A DNA stretch of 64,000 nucleotides from CAVVKW01 sp963749035 (GTDB lineage: Bacteria > Verrucomicrobiota > Verrucomicrobiia > Chthoniobacterales > JAATET01). Below, piece after piece: positions 9,377-19,305 of the stretch; positions within the stretch are counted from its first letter, which is position 1, and each line of letters begins with the position of its first letter. A model generated the notes under the pieces. It made no database searches. It worked only from the letters and a program-made list of their open reading frames with translations, and had not been told where the DNA came from. Where the stretch lies: NCBI GenBank assembly GCA_963749035.1, contig CAVVKW010000001.1, positions 62,001 through 126,000 on the forward strand, given 5' to 3'. Both the position numbers and the translations under genes were made by a program.

Positions 9377-10470
9377 TTAAAGTTCCGGGCAATCAGGTAT
9401 TCGGCAAACAGAGCCGATTGGAACGGAGGACTCGGTGCGTCGCGTAGAGGACGCTGCGGAGAACGGCTCCTTTTGCGATCGCGTAAGGGCTGCCCGGAGT
9501 TGCGGCAGATCCTCGGCGTGACGAATGCAGCGGAGGCCGTTTTCCACCCACAGCAACCCGGAGATCGACCAGCGTTCGATCATGTCACCTCTCACGTCTC
9601 AGCATTTGACATTGCCGTTGGCTTCGCGCCAGTTGCGGGTAACGTTTTCAATCGCGTTGGTGCTGAGCAAGGTGACGTTGAGCGTAGCGGGCACGACCAG
9701 TCGGTGCAAAGCCAGTGCCTCGTTCCGTCGCTCCGCCAACAACAGGGCCGCGGCATCATTGCGCTCGGCAATGAACTCCCGAAGATCTTCGAACGCTTCT
9801 TATAATTAGCTACGCCGTTTCCTTGAGCCTGGCGCGGACGCTCAAAGAGGCACTGGCTCTCAGCCCTATCCCGTTGTCGAAGTCGGTCCGCGATGTTGCG
9901 TTCAGGGCGGATCAGGCAGACCTATTGGCGGGCGTTTGGCCAGCCGCGGCTCGCGGCTCCCTTGATGGCCGCGGAACCGTCTCGCACCACCAGGCCACCA
10001 GGAGCTTCTGGCCGCTGGAATGCACTCTGCGCCTTTCCAGGCTGCCAATAAGCCGTTGCACGCTCTCAAGGCTCTCCGACCTACCCATGTCAAAGTCGAG
10101 GACTTGCTTACGTCCCGAGGCTGCAATCCCCAACGCGATCACAACGCAGTTGTCGCCGCCGATGAAGACCCCGTCGATCATCACCGCCAGCCAGTCCGGC
10201 CCGTTTACCTCGCGCTCCCCGAACGTCGCCAATCGCTCCCGGCAATTTATTCCGCCCACGTTCGCGAAATCGCGCTCTTGCTGATGTCATCCTTTGTGAC
10301 TCGGCCCAGTCCTCACTGCTCATCATTTCCGAAACGCCGCTCGAACGGAACTGCGCATCAGCTCTCCGAAAACTTCGCTCGATTCTGTTCCCGACTTGCA
10401 GAAGGGTTTCTCTCAGGCCCGTTTGGTTCTCGGTGGTGGATGGCTCTTTCGGCTTTGACACCTCCAAGCT
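9377..10470 (-). pseudogene. Decayed IS256/mutator-type transposase
   Basis: On the minus strand, transposase pieces appear in order but in different frames. ISKSAISRTWAE lies near 10290. It is followed by GPDWLAVMIDGVFIGGDN (first DDE Asp), then GLVVRDGSAAIKGA (DGSKAL-type second Asp) near 9985, then LHRLVVPATLNVTLLSTNAI and NGNVKC. An in-frame stop near 9605 precedes GDMIERWSISGLLWVENGLR. At least three frameshifts and one stop make it inactive. Plus-strand reading frames over it are shadows. The element may extend to about 10590 (a CTTTCGCTGATGTAAACGCC end-like sequence); the other end was not found. Confidence 0.75.
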
Positions 10471-10653
10471 CTCGCGTGGCTGAACCTGCCACCACCTCTA
10501 TTCCAACGGCTCTCGGAACACTTCCCGTCCAGAGCTGAAAGGCGCTATACGCAATTTGTAGAAAGGCTGATCCAATTCTTTCGCTGATGTAAACGCCTCA
10601 AAATGCAAACGGCGCAACCTTCCTGTCTCGATCCGGAAGCCTGCCTCCCCCCT

Positions 10654-13074
10654 TCACTTCGCTAGATTCAACCGACGACGAGCAAAGTAAACCGCCAATC
10701 CACCGAAGAGAATTAGCACGACGGTGGATGGTTCCGGGATTGCTTGGAAGTCGGATAAAAGGACGTCGTTACCCGAAAGACTTAGGAGAAACGAGCCATC
10801 GTCAAAAGCGACACGCTCGCCGAACGCTGCGTTGGTGAATGCACCGTTCACACCAAGTTGTCCCGTCACGATCGCGAACGAATCATTCCCGCTCGGAACG
10901 AAGCCACCAATTAATGATAAGACCAACTGACCATCGAGTGTCAGCGACCCCTCGGTGACGAATAATTGGTCGAACTCTCCCGCAGAAAGACCTCCAAGTT
11001 CCATTGTGAGCGTAGCTTCTGCTCCAAACGTGACTGGCCCACCCTGAATCGTCAGCGCTTGGGTGAAGAACGATTCAGCGGTCCCGCCCGGTGACAGATC
11101 GCCATTTACCTCCAACCCAGCCGTGGGTGCCACGACGATGCCGCCGCCGCGCAGGCTTTGGACGACATCCTCATTCCTCGTGATCACATACGTTGAGGTC
11201 TGCTCGGATAAATCAAACGTGGCACCTTCGTCCACTCGAATGGATGAACTCGATGAAATCGCCGCTCCATCGGTAAGTTTTAACGTTCCGCCACGGACGG
11301 TTGTGATCCCCGTGTATTCGTTGTCCTGAGTCAGAGTCAGCGTTCCGTCTCCAGCCTTATTGAGGACACTTGCGAATTGTTGCTCATTTCCGCCGTTACT
11401 AATAGCGCCCAACATTGTGACGTTCCCCAGAATTGTCAGCGCCTTGTTGCTACTCCCGAAAGAAGAAGAGAAATTTGTGAAATCGATCGCATTCACGGTC
11501 GCGTCGATCGTTACGTCACCACCCTGGCTTACGTCGATCGCGATCGCATTAGCGCCGGTAAGTTCAGTGGAGGCACGTAGCGTTCCTCCGTTGAAGAACA
11601 GCGCGCCCGTGCCAAGGCTCGTATTGCTTGCAATTTCAATCGTTCCCGAACTGATGCGAAATCCACCGCCAAACGTCGAATTGTCCGCGTTTAGTGCCGT
11701 CGTTCCTTCTCCATCGAAAGAGATTCGGTCCCCCCCGACTATAAAGGCATCGATCGTCAGATCGGTGGTCGCATCACCGTTCGCGACGGTAAACGTAGGG
11801 CTAATTCCGTTCGTAGCGAGGATACCGCTGAGCGTCGAAGTATTTGCGTCAGCTAGCACCGTGACGGTTTCACCCAAGACGGCTACGCCCGCAGAACCGT
11901 CCGTGGTCAAAGTGCTTCCGCTCAACGTCAATGAACCCAACTGATCCGTATTTTCGCCAAGATCCACCGTGGCGCCATTGTTGATCGTGAGGGCGATCGT
12001 ATCTCCGATCACGTCACTTGCGGTGGTAGCCAACGTCCCGCCATCAACGACGATCCCAGCAACCAGTTCTGTGCTCACCCCTAGTTCGAGGGTTCCGTCA
12101 CCGGTTTTAACGAGCGAGCCGTTACCGTTCAACGGTCCTCCGGTGAACGAGTAGGTCCCGGTGGTATTCTCCACCTGAACGCGGAGAGGTTCGACACCGC
12201 CCGCGTCGATTACGACAGCACCTACGTTTGAATCGGTGAATCGGACCAAGTCCCCGTTGTCGTAAACGCTCGCATCGCCAGTCCAGTTCGCGTCAGTGGT
12301 ATTCCAGTTTCCACCAGTCTGGTCCCACACCAGTGTATCGAACGCCGCTGCTGCCGCCGAGAACGTCAGGTCGTCGACTCCCAACCCGTCATCGAATCCT
12401 GCATTGTTAATGTCTGTCCAGCGTAGTGTGAGGGTTTCTCCTGGCTGCCAAAAAATGCCAGATGTCGAGCCGCTTATTGCAGTCCGGTTGGCAGCTAAGT
12501 TCCCGTCCAGAGCGCCTGATGGTCCGGCACTGACGGAAGGAGTTAAATCCAAGTTGGTCGACGAAAAGTAAGTTCCTGAGCCAATATCCGGCGCATTCAG
12601 CGCATACTCAAACGCGAATGGCGTCTGATCTTCGCCTGAGCCCCCGTATCTCCATTGCTCGCCAGCGTATGAAAGTGTAAATGTCGTAAGTGCCGCGCCG
12701 GTGTTGTTCACCAACGTTGCACCAAATCGATAGGATCCTGATCCACTAGCAAGTGCCCCGAGAGCACGATCCGGCGACTCGGTTGTTCCGTAATTGTAAA
12801 GGCTTCCGCTGGGAGATGAACCATTATTGATGCGGAAGAGCGCGTCGGAACTGTTCCCCGTATATTTTGTGAAACTCCATCCGGCGAGACTTGGCACGTC
12901 GAAGGGGCCGAAACCTGAGAACGTCGGATTTTCGCCGGCGGAGGGCAGCGAATCAAAGTTTTCCACGTAATCTGTCCCCGTGAACGAGATCGGCGTGACC
13001 GCATCGGCAGCGAAGCACGTCAGCGCAAGGACCGCAGTCGAAATTGAAATCTGCAATGATCGAATCGTTTTCAT
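10654..13074 (-). CDS. PEP-CTERM protein with autotransporter-type beta-strand repeats
   Basis: An 806-residue exported protein. It has a signal peptide at the N-terminus (STAVLALTCFAADA). The body is rich in Gly, Thr, Asn and Asp and contains passenger-type repeats such as AGDGTLTLTQDNEYTGITTV and GGTLKLTDGA, as in autotransporter-associated beta-strand domains. The C-terminus IPEPSTVVLILFGGLAVYFA followed by RRR is a textbook PEP-CTERM sorting signal. By family it is cut and anchored or released by an exosortase, which is not in this window. The ATG at 13074 is preferred over an upstream start because it opens the signal peptide. Confidence 0.88.
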   Translation of the reverse strand: MKTIRSLQISISTAVLALTCFAADAVTPISFTGTDYVENFDSLPSAGENPTFSGFGPFDVPSLAGWSFTKYTGNSSDALFRINNGSSPSGSLYNYGTTESPDRALGALASGSGSYRFGATLVNNTGAALTTFTLSYAGEQWRYGGSGEDQTPFAFEYALNAPDIGSGTYFSSTNLDLTPSVSAGPSGALDGNLAANRTAISGSTSGIFWQPGETLTLRWTDINNAGFDDGLGVDDLTFSAAAAAFDTLVWDQTGGNWNTTDANWTGDASVYDNGDLVRFTDSNVGAVVIDAGGVEPLRVQVENTTGTYSFTGGPLNGNGSLVKTGDGTLELGVSTELVAGIVVDGGTLATTASDVIGDTIALTINNGATVDLGENTDQLGSLTLSGSTLTTDGSAGVAVLGETVTVLADANTSTLSGILATNGISPTFTVANGDATTDLTIDAFIVGGDRISFDGEGTTALNADNSTFGGGFRISSGTIEIASNTSLGTGALFFNGGTLRASTELTGANAIAIDVSQGGDVTIDATVNAIDFTNFSSSFGSSNKALTILGNVTMLGAISNGGNEQQFASVLNKAGDGTLTLTQDNEYTGITTVRGGTLKLTDGAAISSSSSIRVDEGATFDLSEQTSTYVITRNEDVVQSLRGGGIVVAPTAGLEVNGDLSPGGTAESFFTQALTIQGGPVTFGAEATLTMELGGLSAGEFDQLFVTEGSLTLDGQLVLSLIGGFVPSGNDSFAIVTGQLGVNGAFTNAAFGERVAFDDGSFLLSLSGNDVLLSDFQAIPEPSTVVLILFGGLAVYFARRRLNLAK

Positions 13075-13305
13075 ATTATAAGGATAAGTGTCGAAAAGCT
13101 CTCGCGGACTGTGATGTGATCCCAGTTTGGAGTTGAGAAGCCATTGTAGTCTCCCGTCGGACAAATACACCCGACGACAGGTAACAATTTTGTTTCAGAG
13201 CCGTTTCACAGCAGGATCGTTGCCAGAAAGTGGCATATTCTCGCTCGGTTCCACTTCTTTCCGAGATTGCTGTCCAAAATGCTGCCATAGTGGCTCCCAA
13301 GAAAG

Positions 13306-15741
13306 ATGCCCGGCCTCGAAATCCCGATCGACGTCCCTGACCTGTGGCAGCAGGAAGCTGTCCGTGCACTGCAGGCTGGTGACGACGTTCTCGTGGACGC
13401 GCCAACCGGAGCGGGAAAAACACGGATCTTCGAGTTGCACGTCAATTCAGGTGCCGCAGCGAAACGCGGTCAGGCGGTGTACACCGTACCGACCCGAGCC
13501 CTCGCGAACGACAAATGGACGGAATGGCGACGCCGCGGCTGGGACGTCGGTATTGCCACCGGAGACGTTGCCAAAAACACCAATGCTCCCGTCCTCGTTG
13601 CGACTTTGGAGACGCAGCGGGAACGAGTTCTCTCCGGCAAACCGCCCGGAACACTCGTTATCGACGAGTATCAAATGCTGGCCGATCCTCGGCGCGGTCT
13701 GAATTACGAACTCGCTGTCGCCCTCACCGCAGCGCATCAGACCGACGGTGGCAAGTCGCAGACTCAGCTTTTGCTCCTCAGCGGCAGCGTTCGCAATCCC
13801 GAACACGTCGCCGACTGGCTCCAACGTCTCGGCCGGACCGCTCGCGTCATCCGAGTGACCCAGCGACCCGTTCCACTCACCGAAGCACCAGCGGAAAACC
13901 TCCCACGAGTCCCGGATACGGTTCGCGGCTACTGGCCTCGGCTCGCCGCCGCCGCGCATTTGGCCCGCCTGACGCCCCTCCTGATCTTCGCACCGCGACG
14001 GGCGGACGCCGAGAAAATCGCTCGCCACATTTCAGAAGCACTGCCACTACGCGACGGGATCTCGATCCCCACCGACGCTCGGACACTGCTCGGTCGGGAC
14101 CTCGCTCGACTCCTTTCCCGACGGACCGCTTACCACCACAGCGGCCTCCCCTACCGCGCCCGCGCCGACTGGATCGAACCCCTGGCCCGCAACGGCCACC
14201 TCCATTTCATCGTTGCCACGACCGGTCTCGCCGCCGGGATCAATTTCTCCGTCCGCTCCGTCGCGATCGCCGGAACGAACTACCAAGACGGTCCGTTTCA
14301 GCGCGAACTGCGCTCCGACGAATTACTTCAGATGTTCGGTCGCGCTGGCCGCCGCGGTCTCGACACCGAAGGCTCCCTCATCGTGACCCGCGACAGCCCT
14401 CGCCTTTTCGACGCTAGTCAGCGTCCGCTCCGCCGCGTCAACGAGATCGACTGGCCAAGCCTGCTGCGCGTTATGGAGACCGCTGTCGGTCAAGGGCTTG
14501 ATCCGCTGACCGCCGCTCGCGAAGCCACCCGCAACCTCTTTTCTCCGCAGCCCCCGTCTCTGGGACTGGAAGTAAACGAATCGAAAAAACCAATTCCTCA
14601 CACCCCTTCTTTCCTCAACGCCACTCGCGAAGAGTATCTCGACAGCCGCGGGGATTGGCATCCGCTCAGAGACACTCCCACCGCACTGCGTCGACTCGAG
14701 GATTGCCTGGTCCGCCACCGGGACACCTGGCGACCCGCCCTCCGCGTTCCCGCCATTGCCGAAGCCCACGGTCCCGGCCGGATTTGCAAAGTCCAGACCC
14801 CCGGCAATCGCGCTCCCCACTACGCGAAAGAAATCAGCGCCGCCCGCCCGGATTCCAACGGAAGGCTCGAGCCCCTCCCTTGGCTGCGCAAAAAACTACA
14901 CCTCGCAAAGAACGAGACATTCACGGACGCGGAATTTCTCGCCGCCGTTGCCCCCCTCATCGTCACTCCCCCTCTCCGGACGATTGGACTGGCCCGACGG
15001 GGAGATGTCATCGCCATCCAATTGGACCTCGGCAACGTCGAGGTCCCGGCAATCATCGACCCGAGCGGTCGGGCTCTCATCGAACCCCCACGCCGACGGG
15101 TCGAGATCAACACCGACACGCACCTTGTCGCCGACGAGCAGCCGAATTTCGAACCCCCACCCGGCACCGCGGCGCACGCGTGGCGACGGCTCGGGCTGAT
15201 CGACGCCACCGGCTCACCCACCGCCCGCGGGCGGATCGCTGCTCGCTTTCAGGCCGGCGAAGGGCTTGTCATCGCGGCGGCACTCGAGGATTTGTCCTAC
15301 CCGATCGATGAGATCATCGTTCATTTGGCGAACCTCCGAGGCGGCCACCGGTTTGCGGATCACGCCACCGGCGAATCGGACCGGCTGGCCGTCGCGTCGC
15401 GCGCCGCCTACGGGCACGTCGATTACGACGGGTATCTGGAAGCGGGCCTCAGCCTCGGCTATGGCGAAGGAACGGCCGACGTGATTTCCCGTTTTCGTTC
15501 CGGCGGCATTCGCTCGCTTCCGACCGACAACCTCATCCGCCGGGGAGACATCGAACGCGCGATCCTCGAGTGGCAAAGTTTGCTCCGCCACATCGTTCAC
15601 GCGCCCGATCCGGAAAACCCTCGCTTTGCGGACCTCCAATCTCAGGCCGCCACCCTGTTGAAGTCATCTTTTCGCGGCCCGTCGGAACCACCCCCCCAGC
15701 TCCCCGCCCAATTCCATCAGCCCCGACGAACTGGTCGTTGA
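13306..15741 (+). CDS. Ski2-like DExH helicase (SF2)
   Basis: An 811-residue helicase. Walker A is APTGAGKT (residues 32-39), and motif Ia YTVPTRALANDKW follows. Motif II is DEYQ (near 118) rather than DEAD or DEAH, and motif III is SGS. The second RecA domain has TTGLAAGINFSVRSV and motif VI QMFGRAGRRG (near 345). The tail of about 400 residues has no domain I can name and probably forms winged-helix/ratchet parts as in Ski2 and Hel308 enzymes. It is likely an ATP-dependent RNA or DNA helicase. It is transcribed divergently from the PEP-CTERM gene. Confidence 0.8.
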   Translation: MPGLEIPIDVPDLWQQEAVRALQAGDDVLVDAPTGAGKTRIFELHVNSGAAAKRGQAVYTVPTRALANDKWTEWRRRGWDVGIATGDVAKNTNAPVLVATLETQRERVLSGKPPGTLVIDEYQMLADPRRGLNYELAVALTAAHQTDGGKSQTQLLLLSGSVRNPEHVADWLQRLGRTARVIRVTQRPVPLTEAPAENLPRVPDTVRGYWPRLAAAAHLARLTPLLIFAPRRADAEKIARHISEALPLRDGISIPTDARTLLGRDLARLLSRRTAYHHSGLPYRARADWIEPLARNGHLHFIVATTGLAAGINFSVRSVAIAGTNYQDGPFQRELRSDELLQMFGRAGRRGLDTEGSLIVTRDSPRLFDASQRPLRRVNEIDWPSLLRVMETAVGQGLDPLTAAREATRNLFSPQPPSLGLEVNESKKPIPHTPSFLNATREEYLDSRGDWHPLRDTPTALRRLEDCLVRHRDTWRPALRVPAIAEAHGPGRICKVQTPGNRAPHYAKEISAARPDSNGRLEPLPWLRKKLHLAKNETFTDAEFLAAVAPLIVTPPLRTIGLARRGDVIAIQLDLGNVEVPAIIDPSGRALIEPPRRRVEINTDTHLVADEQPNFEPPPGTAAHAWRRLGLIDATGSPTARGRIAARFQAGEGLVIAAALEDLSYPIDEIIVHLANLRGGHRFADHATGESDRLAVASRAAYGHVDYDGYLEAGLSLGYGEGTADVISRFRSGGIRSLPTDNLIRRGDIERAILEWQSLLRHIVHAPDPENPRFADLQSQAATLLKSSFRGPSEPPPQLPAQFHQPRRTGR

Positions 15742-15802
15742 GGGGAGCACCTCGCCGCCCGCCCGAGATAGCGCGGAGCGGCCCACCGCGATCCCCGTCG
15801 GA

Positions 15803-18800
15803 CTATCCGTCCGTCGAGACCTGCCCACGCACCAGCCAGATCTCCCGAAGACCAGGTAGTCTAAGACCATCGACATCCTTCCGCCAGCCCGGCACCTTGA
15901 TCGGCGGCAAGGACTCGACCACCGTCGGATCCGACACTCCCCAGAGCCAGATCTCCAAGTCGTTCAGCGGACCTGCCGCCCAGTAGCGAATCTCCCGCCC
16001 CGCCAACCGGGACGACCCACCGACCGCAACCAAAGGTTCCCGCTCTCCCTGCGCGCGCCAATGAACTGAGCCGCCGGCGGGCACCCGCCACCCCGCGCGC
16101 GTCTCCACGGCGACGTTCGCCACCGTCAGCTCGCCGACCGGCCGTAGATCGTTCAGCGGCCCGAACAGCCTCAGATCGCCGGTGACCGTTCCCCCAGCCA
16201 GAGATCCCCCCCGGATCCGAACCCCCACCTCGGACGTCCAGCGGCTCGCCGCTTTCTTGAGAACTGCCGCCTCCTTCTGCTGCTTTGTCGGAACGTCGAC
16301 GTCGATTCTGAGCGAATCAGCTCCCACACCATCGGCCAACCGCAGATTGCCGGACACCGATCCTGCACTCCAGCTTCCCGCTCCCTTCAGCGATCCCTCC
16401 ACGAGCCCGCGCCAGCCAAATGCCGCCACCGGCACCCGCTCCCCGCTCAGCTCGAACTTCAGCGGTCGCTTTTGACCCGGACTCCAATTTGCTCCAAATC
16501 TCAGCTCGCCTTTCGCCACGCGTGCGAATCCATCGACAACGCGCACGCCCGAGCCATCGAGCAAGATTCGCCCACCCAAATCGCTCAACGTCTCAAAACC
16601 GTTATCGCGAAATTCAAACCGACCGTCGCGTATCGCCAACTCGCCGGCAAACTTCGGATCACCCACGGTCCCCCCCACGCTGATCTCGCCCGCCAGCGTG
16701 CCGCCCGACCATTTCTGCCACGGCATCATCGCCCCCACCACCTGCAGACTCGTGCTCGGGACCTTCACTCGCGCCGTGATCGGCGTGGACGCATCGACGA
16801 GGCTCACCTTCCCCCCAGCCGAAGTTGCAAACACCAACGGCATCTCCGCCGCGACCTCCATCGGCTGAAAGCCCTTCGAATTGACCTTCCCGGTTGCAAC
16901 CATCCGCTGATCCGCCGTGGTCAATCCGAGATCGATCGACGTCTTCGGGAATCGCACTTGGTCCGTCGTCGCGGAGAGATCACGTCCGGTTAATTCACCG
17001 CTCAAAGCGAGCTTCGACAGCGGCCCCTCAGCCGTGAGATGGAACGTCAACGCCCCCTCGGCTACCGCATCCTGTCCCGCCATCGCGACCAGCTCCGCCA
17101 ACGGCACGTCCAGCGAAGTGACCCGTGCATACACGGGCTTCTTCAGATCAAAAGCGTCAGCAATCCGGTCGCCACGCAGGATCGCGAAGGGATTCACCGG
17201 GACAAAAGCCTCGCCGGTCATCAGCTCCGCCCGACCCCGCCGGAGACTCAGATCTGAAAAATTCACACCCGCGCTCGAGATCGTGAGCCGTGAGTTGAGA
17301 TCGTATCCACCGTTCTGAAGCCGCACCTCACTGAAGTGAAAATTCTCCGGCGAATACGTGCCCGCAAACTCCCCGGTGACCCCCGTCGGCGTCCAGGTCG
17401 TCGCCGCGTCCGCCAGGACCGCCCGAAAAACTCCCGAGTGCGAAGTCCAGGTTCCGTCCCCCTGCCACGTCATCTCCAGGCCTCCCGACTGCAGGAGTTC
17501 CGACGCCGAGCCCCCCAGTTTTCCGGTGAACCGTGCGACGTCGCCCACCTTCACCGAGACGTCACCCGTGTAACGGCGTTCCCCAGCGAGATCGATCGAC
17601 CCTTTGGCCATCACTCGATCCGCTCCACTCCAGACCTCGGCCGACCTCACCTGGAGTTCACGATCCTTCACGACCGCAGAGAGCTTCATCGCCGTCGCCG
17701 GCAGATTACGGAAAGTCACCCGACTCGCCTCGCCGTTCACGTAACCGTCGAGCACCCCATCCTTTCCCGCAATCGAACCATCCAGCGCGACCCGTCCGCC
17801 CATCTCCCCCCACCAATCCCCAGTGAACGCCGTCAGCTTACGCAACTCCCGCAGATCGACGGAGAGGTTCATGAAAAAGTCAGCCTTCGCCCAAGGCTCC
17901 TCACCCCGCGGCATCTTGATCTCGCCATTGCTGACGATCCGATTTTCCCCGGCCGCCAACTCCAGATTCGAGACGTAAAGCCGACGGCCAATAAAATTTG
18001 CCCCCACCACCAGCGAGTCCCACGTTTCGCCCCGCCGCGACAGATCATCGACCTCGAGGCGAATCGCGATTTCCGAATCCATCAACCGCCCCGGATTTCC
18101 GTGAAAGCTCGCCCGCCCCTCCCGCAGAGTCCCGACCAAAGTCGATTCCGATCTGACCGCCCGCGCAAATCTCCCCATCGGTAAATCGACGCCCGTCAGC
18201 GCCAAATCGATCCACCCCAGCCCCGCGGCCCGCCCCCACCCAAGATCGCCCCGCAGCGAACCGTCCTCCACGCTCACGTCGACACTCGCGGAAGGACCCT
18301 CCGGATCGACCAGGCTGACGGCCAGCGATCGCAGATTCACCCCATCGGCAAGTCGCGCGTCCGCCAGCACCGCCATCCCGTCCCGCCATTCCGTCCGCGA
18401 CCGCAAGTTCGACCGCGCATACCTCACCCCACCAAAATTCAACTCCACCCCCGCAACGCGGAGTTCACTGGATGTTGCCTCGCTCCACGCTCCGTCCAGA
18501 TCCTTCAACTGGGCCGAACCGCGTCGACCCTCCACCCTCACGTCGCCACCTCGGATCGCCACCGTCTCCGGTAAAAACCGCAGCCGTCTCGTCGCCGCGT
18601 CCTCCCTCGCCTCCGCCGATCGTCCCGCCCGCCCCTGCCGAACTCCATAACGCGCCTCGCGAAGATCCACCCTGAGCGCACCGCCCAGACAGTCCAGACG
18701 TGAGACCACCCGGCCACCTCCGAAGAGTGCCTCGCCCAGAGAATTCAACGTGATCGTCATCTCTTCCGCGGAAAACTCTGTCACCGTCCCATGTTCCCCC

Positions 18801-19051
18801 ACCGAGCGCATTGTCAGCCCTCCCAACGTCACCGGCTCGAACAATCCGACCTCGACCGTCACGGCGTCCATCTCCCACCCAGTCCGAGGCACCAGCCGCT
18901 CCATCGCCACCCGCGCCAGCCATTCACCGATCGTCGCGTGCGCCACCAGCAATCCACCGACCGCCAGCAGCAGCAAAACGAGCAGCCACCAGCGGCGAGC
19001 CCCTTTCCGCCGCTTCCGCAAATCGACCTTCTCCGGTTCCGAATCCATCAC
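15803..19051 (-). CDS. AsmA/TamB-like giant envelope protein
   Basis: A 1082-residue protein. A cytoplasmic basic stretch (RKRRKGARRWW) is followed by one membrane helix (about 21-43). About 1030 residues of short repetitive beta strands follow, with recurrent patterns such as GGxLxGxxxxxG and a C-terminal GSVHWRAQGEREPL region. This architecture matches the AsmA/TamB/YhdP superfamily, whose members span the periplasm and move phospholipids or assist outer-membrane assembly. I cannot assign it to one subfamily. Start chosen at the first ATG. Confidence 0.65.
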   Translation of the reverse strand: MMDSEPEKVDLRKRRKGARRWWLLVLLLLAVGGLLVAHATIGEWLARVAMERLVPRTGWEMDAVTVEVGLFEPVTLGGLTMRSVGEHGTVTEFSAEEMTITLNSLGEALFGGGRVVSRLDCLGGALRVDLREARYGVRQGRAGRSAEAREDAATRRLRFLPETVAIRGGDVRVEGRRGSAQLKDLDGAWSEATSSELRVAGVELNFGGVRYARSNLRSRTEWRDGMAVLADARLADGVNLRSLAVSLVDPEGPSASVDVSVEDGSLRGDLGWGRAAGLGWIDLALTGVDLPMGRFARAVRSESTLVGTLREGRASFHGNPGRLMDSEIAIRLEVDDLSRRGETWDSLVVGANFIGRRLYVSNLELAAGENRIVSNGEIKMPRGEEPWAKADFFMNLSVDLRELRKLTAFTGDWWGEMGGRVALDGSIAGKDGVLDGYVNGEASRVTFRNLPATAMKLSAVVKDRELQVRSAEVWSGADRVMAKGSIDLAGERRYTGDVSVKVGDVARFTGKLGGSASELLQSGGLEMTWQGDGTWTSHSGVFRAVLADAATTWTPTGVTGEFAGTYSPENFHFSEVRLQNGGYDLNSRLTISSAGVNFSDLSLRRGRAELMTGEAFVPVNPFAILRGDRIADAFDLKKPVYARVTSLDVPLAELVAMAGQDAVAEGALTFHLTAEGPLSKLALSGELTGRDLSATTDQVRFPKTSIDLGLTTADQRMVATGKVNSKGFQPMEVAAEMPLVFATSAGGKVSLVDASTPITARVKVPSTSLQVVGAMMPWQKWSGGTLAGEISVGGTVGDPKFAGELAIRDGRFEFRDNGFETLSDLGGRILLDGSGVRVVDGFARVAKGELRFGANWSPGQKRPLKFELSGERVPVAAFGWRGLVEGSLKGAGSWSAGSVSGNLRLADGVGADSLRIDVDVPTKQQKEAAVLKKAASRWTSEVGVRIRGGSLAGGTVTGDLRLFGPLNDLRPVGELTVANVAVETRAGWRVPAGGSVHWRAQGEREPLVAVGGSSRLAGREIRYWAAGPLNDLEIWLWGVSDPTVVESLPPIKVPGWRKDVDGLRLPGLREIWLVRGQVSTDG

Positions 19052-19160
19052 CTATCACCTACACGACGACCAAGAGAATCGACCAAAAATCGGCGCGCCC
19101 AAAACGAAAACCCAGCACCTGCACCGATCGAGAGAAAATAATTTAACCCTAGAAAGGATA

Positions 19161-19193
19161 CAGCCCGCCGCGACCGAATGGTGCGACGGGCTG
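19161..19193 (-). terminator. Possible terminator hairpin after the Nudix gene
   Basis: CAGCCCG at 19161-19167 pairs with CGGGCTG at 19187-19193 (7-bp stem, 19-base loop). Read on the minus strand, the stem is followed by TATCCTTT. It sits between the Nudix gene and the AsmA-like gene, in the right place to end the upstream transcript. The weak T-tract makes the call tentative. Confidence 0.35.
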
Positions 19194-19305
19194 TTGTTCC
19201 CCCAGAACAATCTTTCGATGCGCAGAACCTATCAAAGTCGGCCTCTCGTGCAATAAAAATCTTCGATACCGCGAAACTAGTCATAAACTCCATTCAGTAA
19301 ACCGC

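Noticed and set aside
9473..10538. Several plus-strand frames across 9.5-10.5 kb
   Set aside because: They lie opposite a minus-strand transposase remnant and show no family features.
11360..11944. Plus-strand frame of 194 codons within the PEP-CTERM gene
   Set aside because: Ser/Val/Pro-rich reverse shadow of the repeat protein, without motifs.
13155..13176. Hairpin CGTCGG/CCGACG in the helicase upstream region
   Set aside because: Only 6 bp and no T-tract; it lies between divergent genes, so a terminator is unlikely.
13447..15311. Long alternative frames inside the helicase gene, both strands
   Set aside because: Typical of high-GC coding DNA; Arg/Pro/Ser-rich, with no motifs, and overlapped completely by the helicase.
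16420..18184. Plus-strand frames opposite the AsmA-like gene
   Set aside because: Low-complexity Arg/Pro sequences; shadows of a long conserved-architecture gene.
19048..19293. 81-codon minus-strand frame between the AsmA-like and Nudix genes
   Set aside because: No family features and a possible terminator hairpin lies within it.
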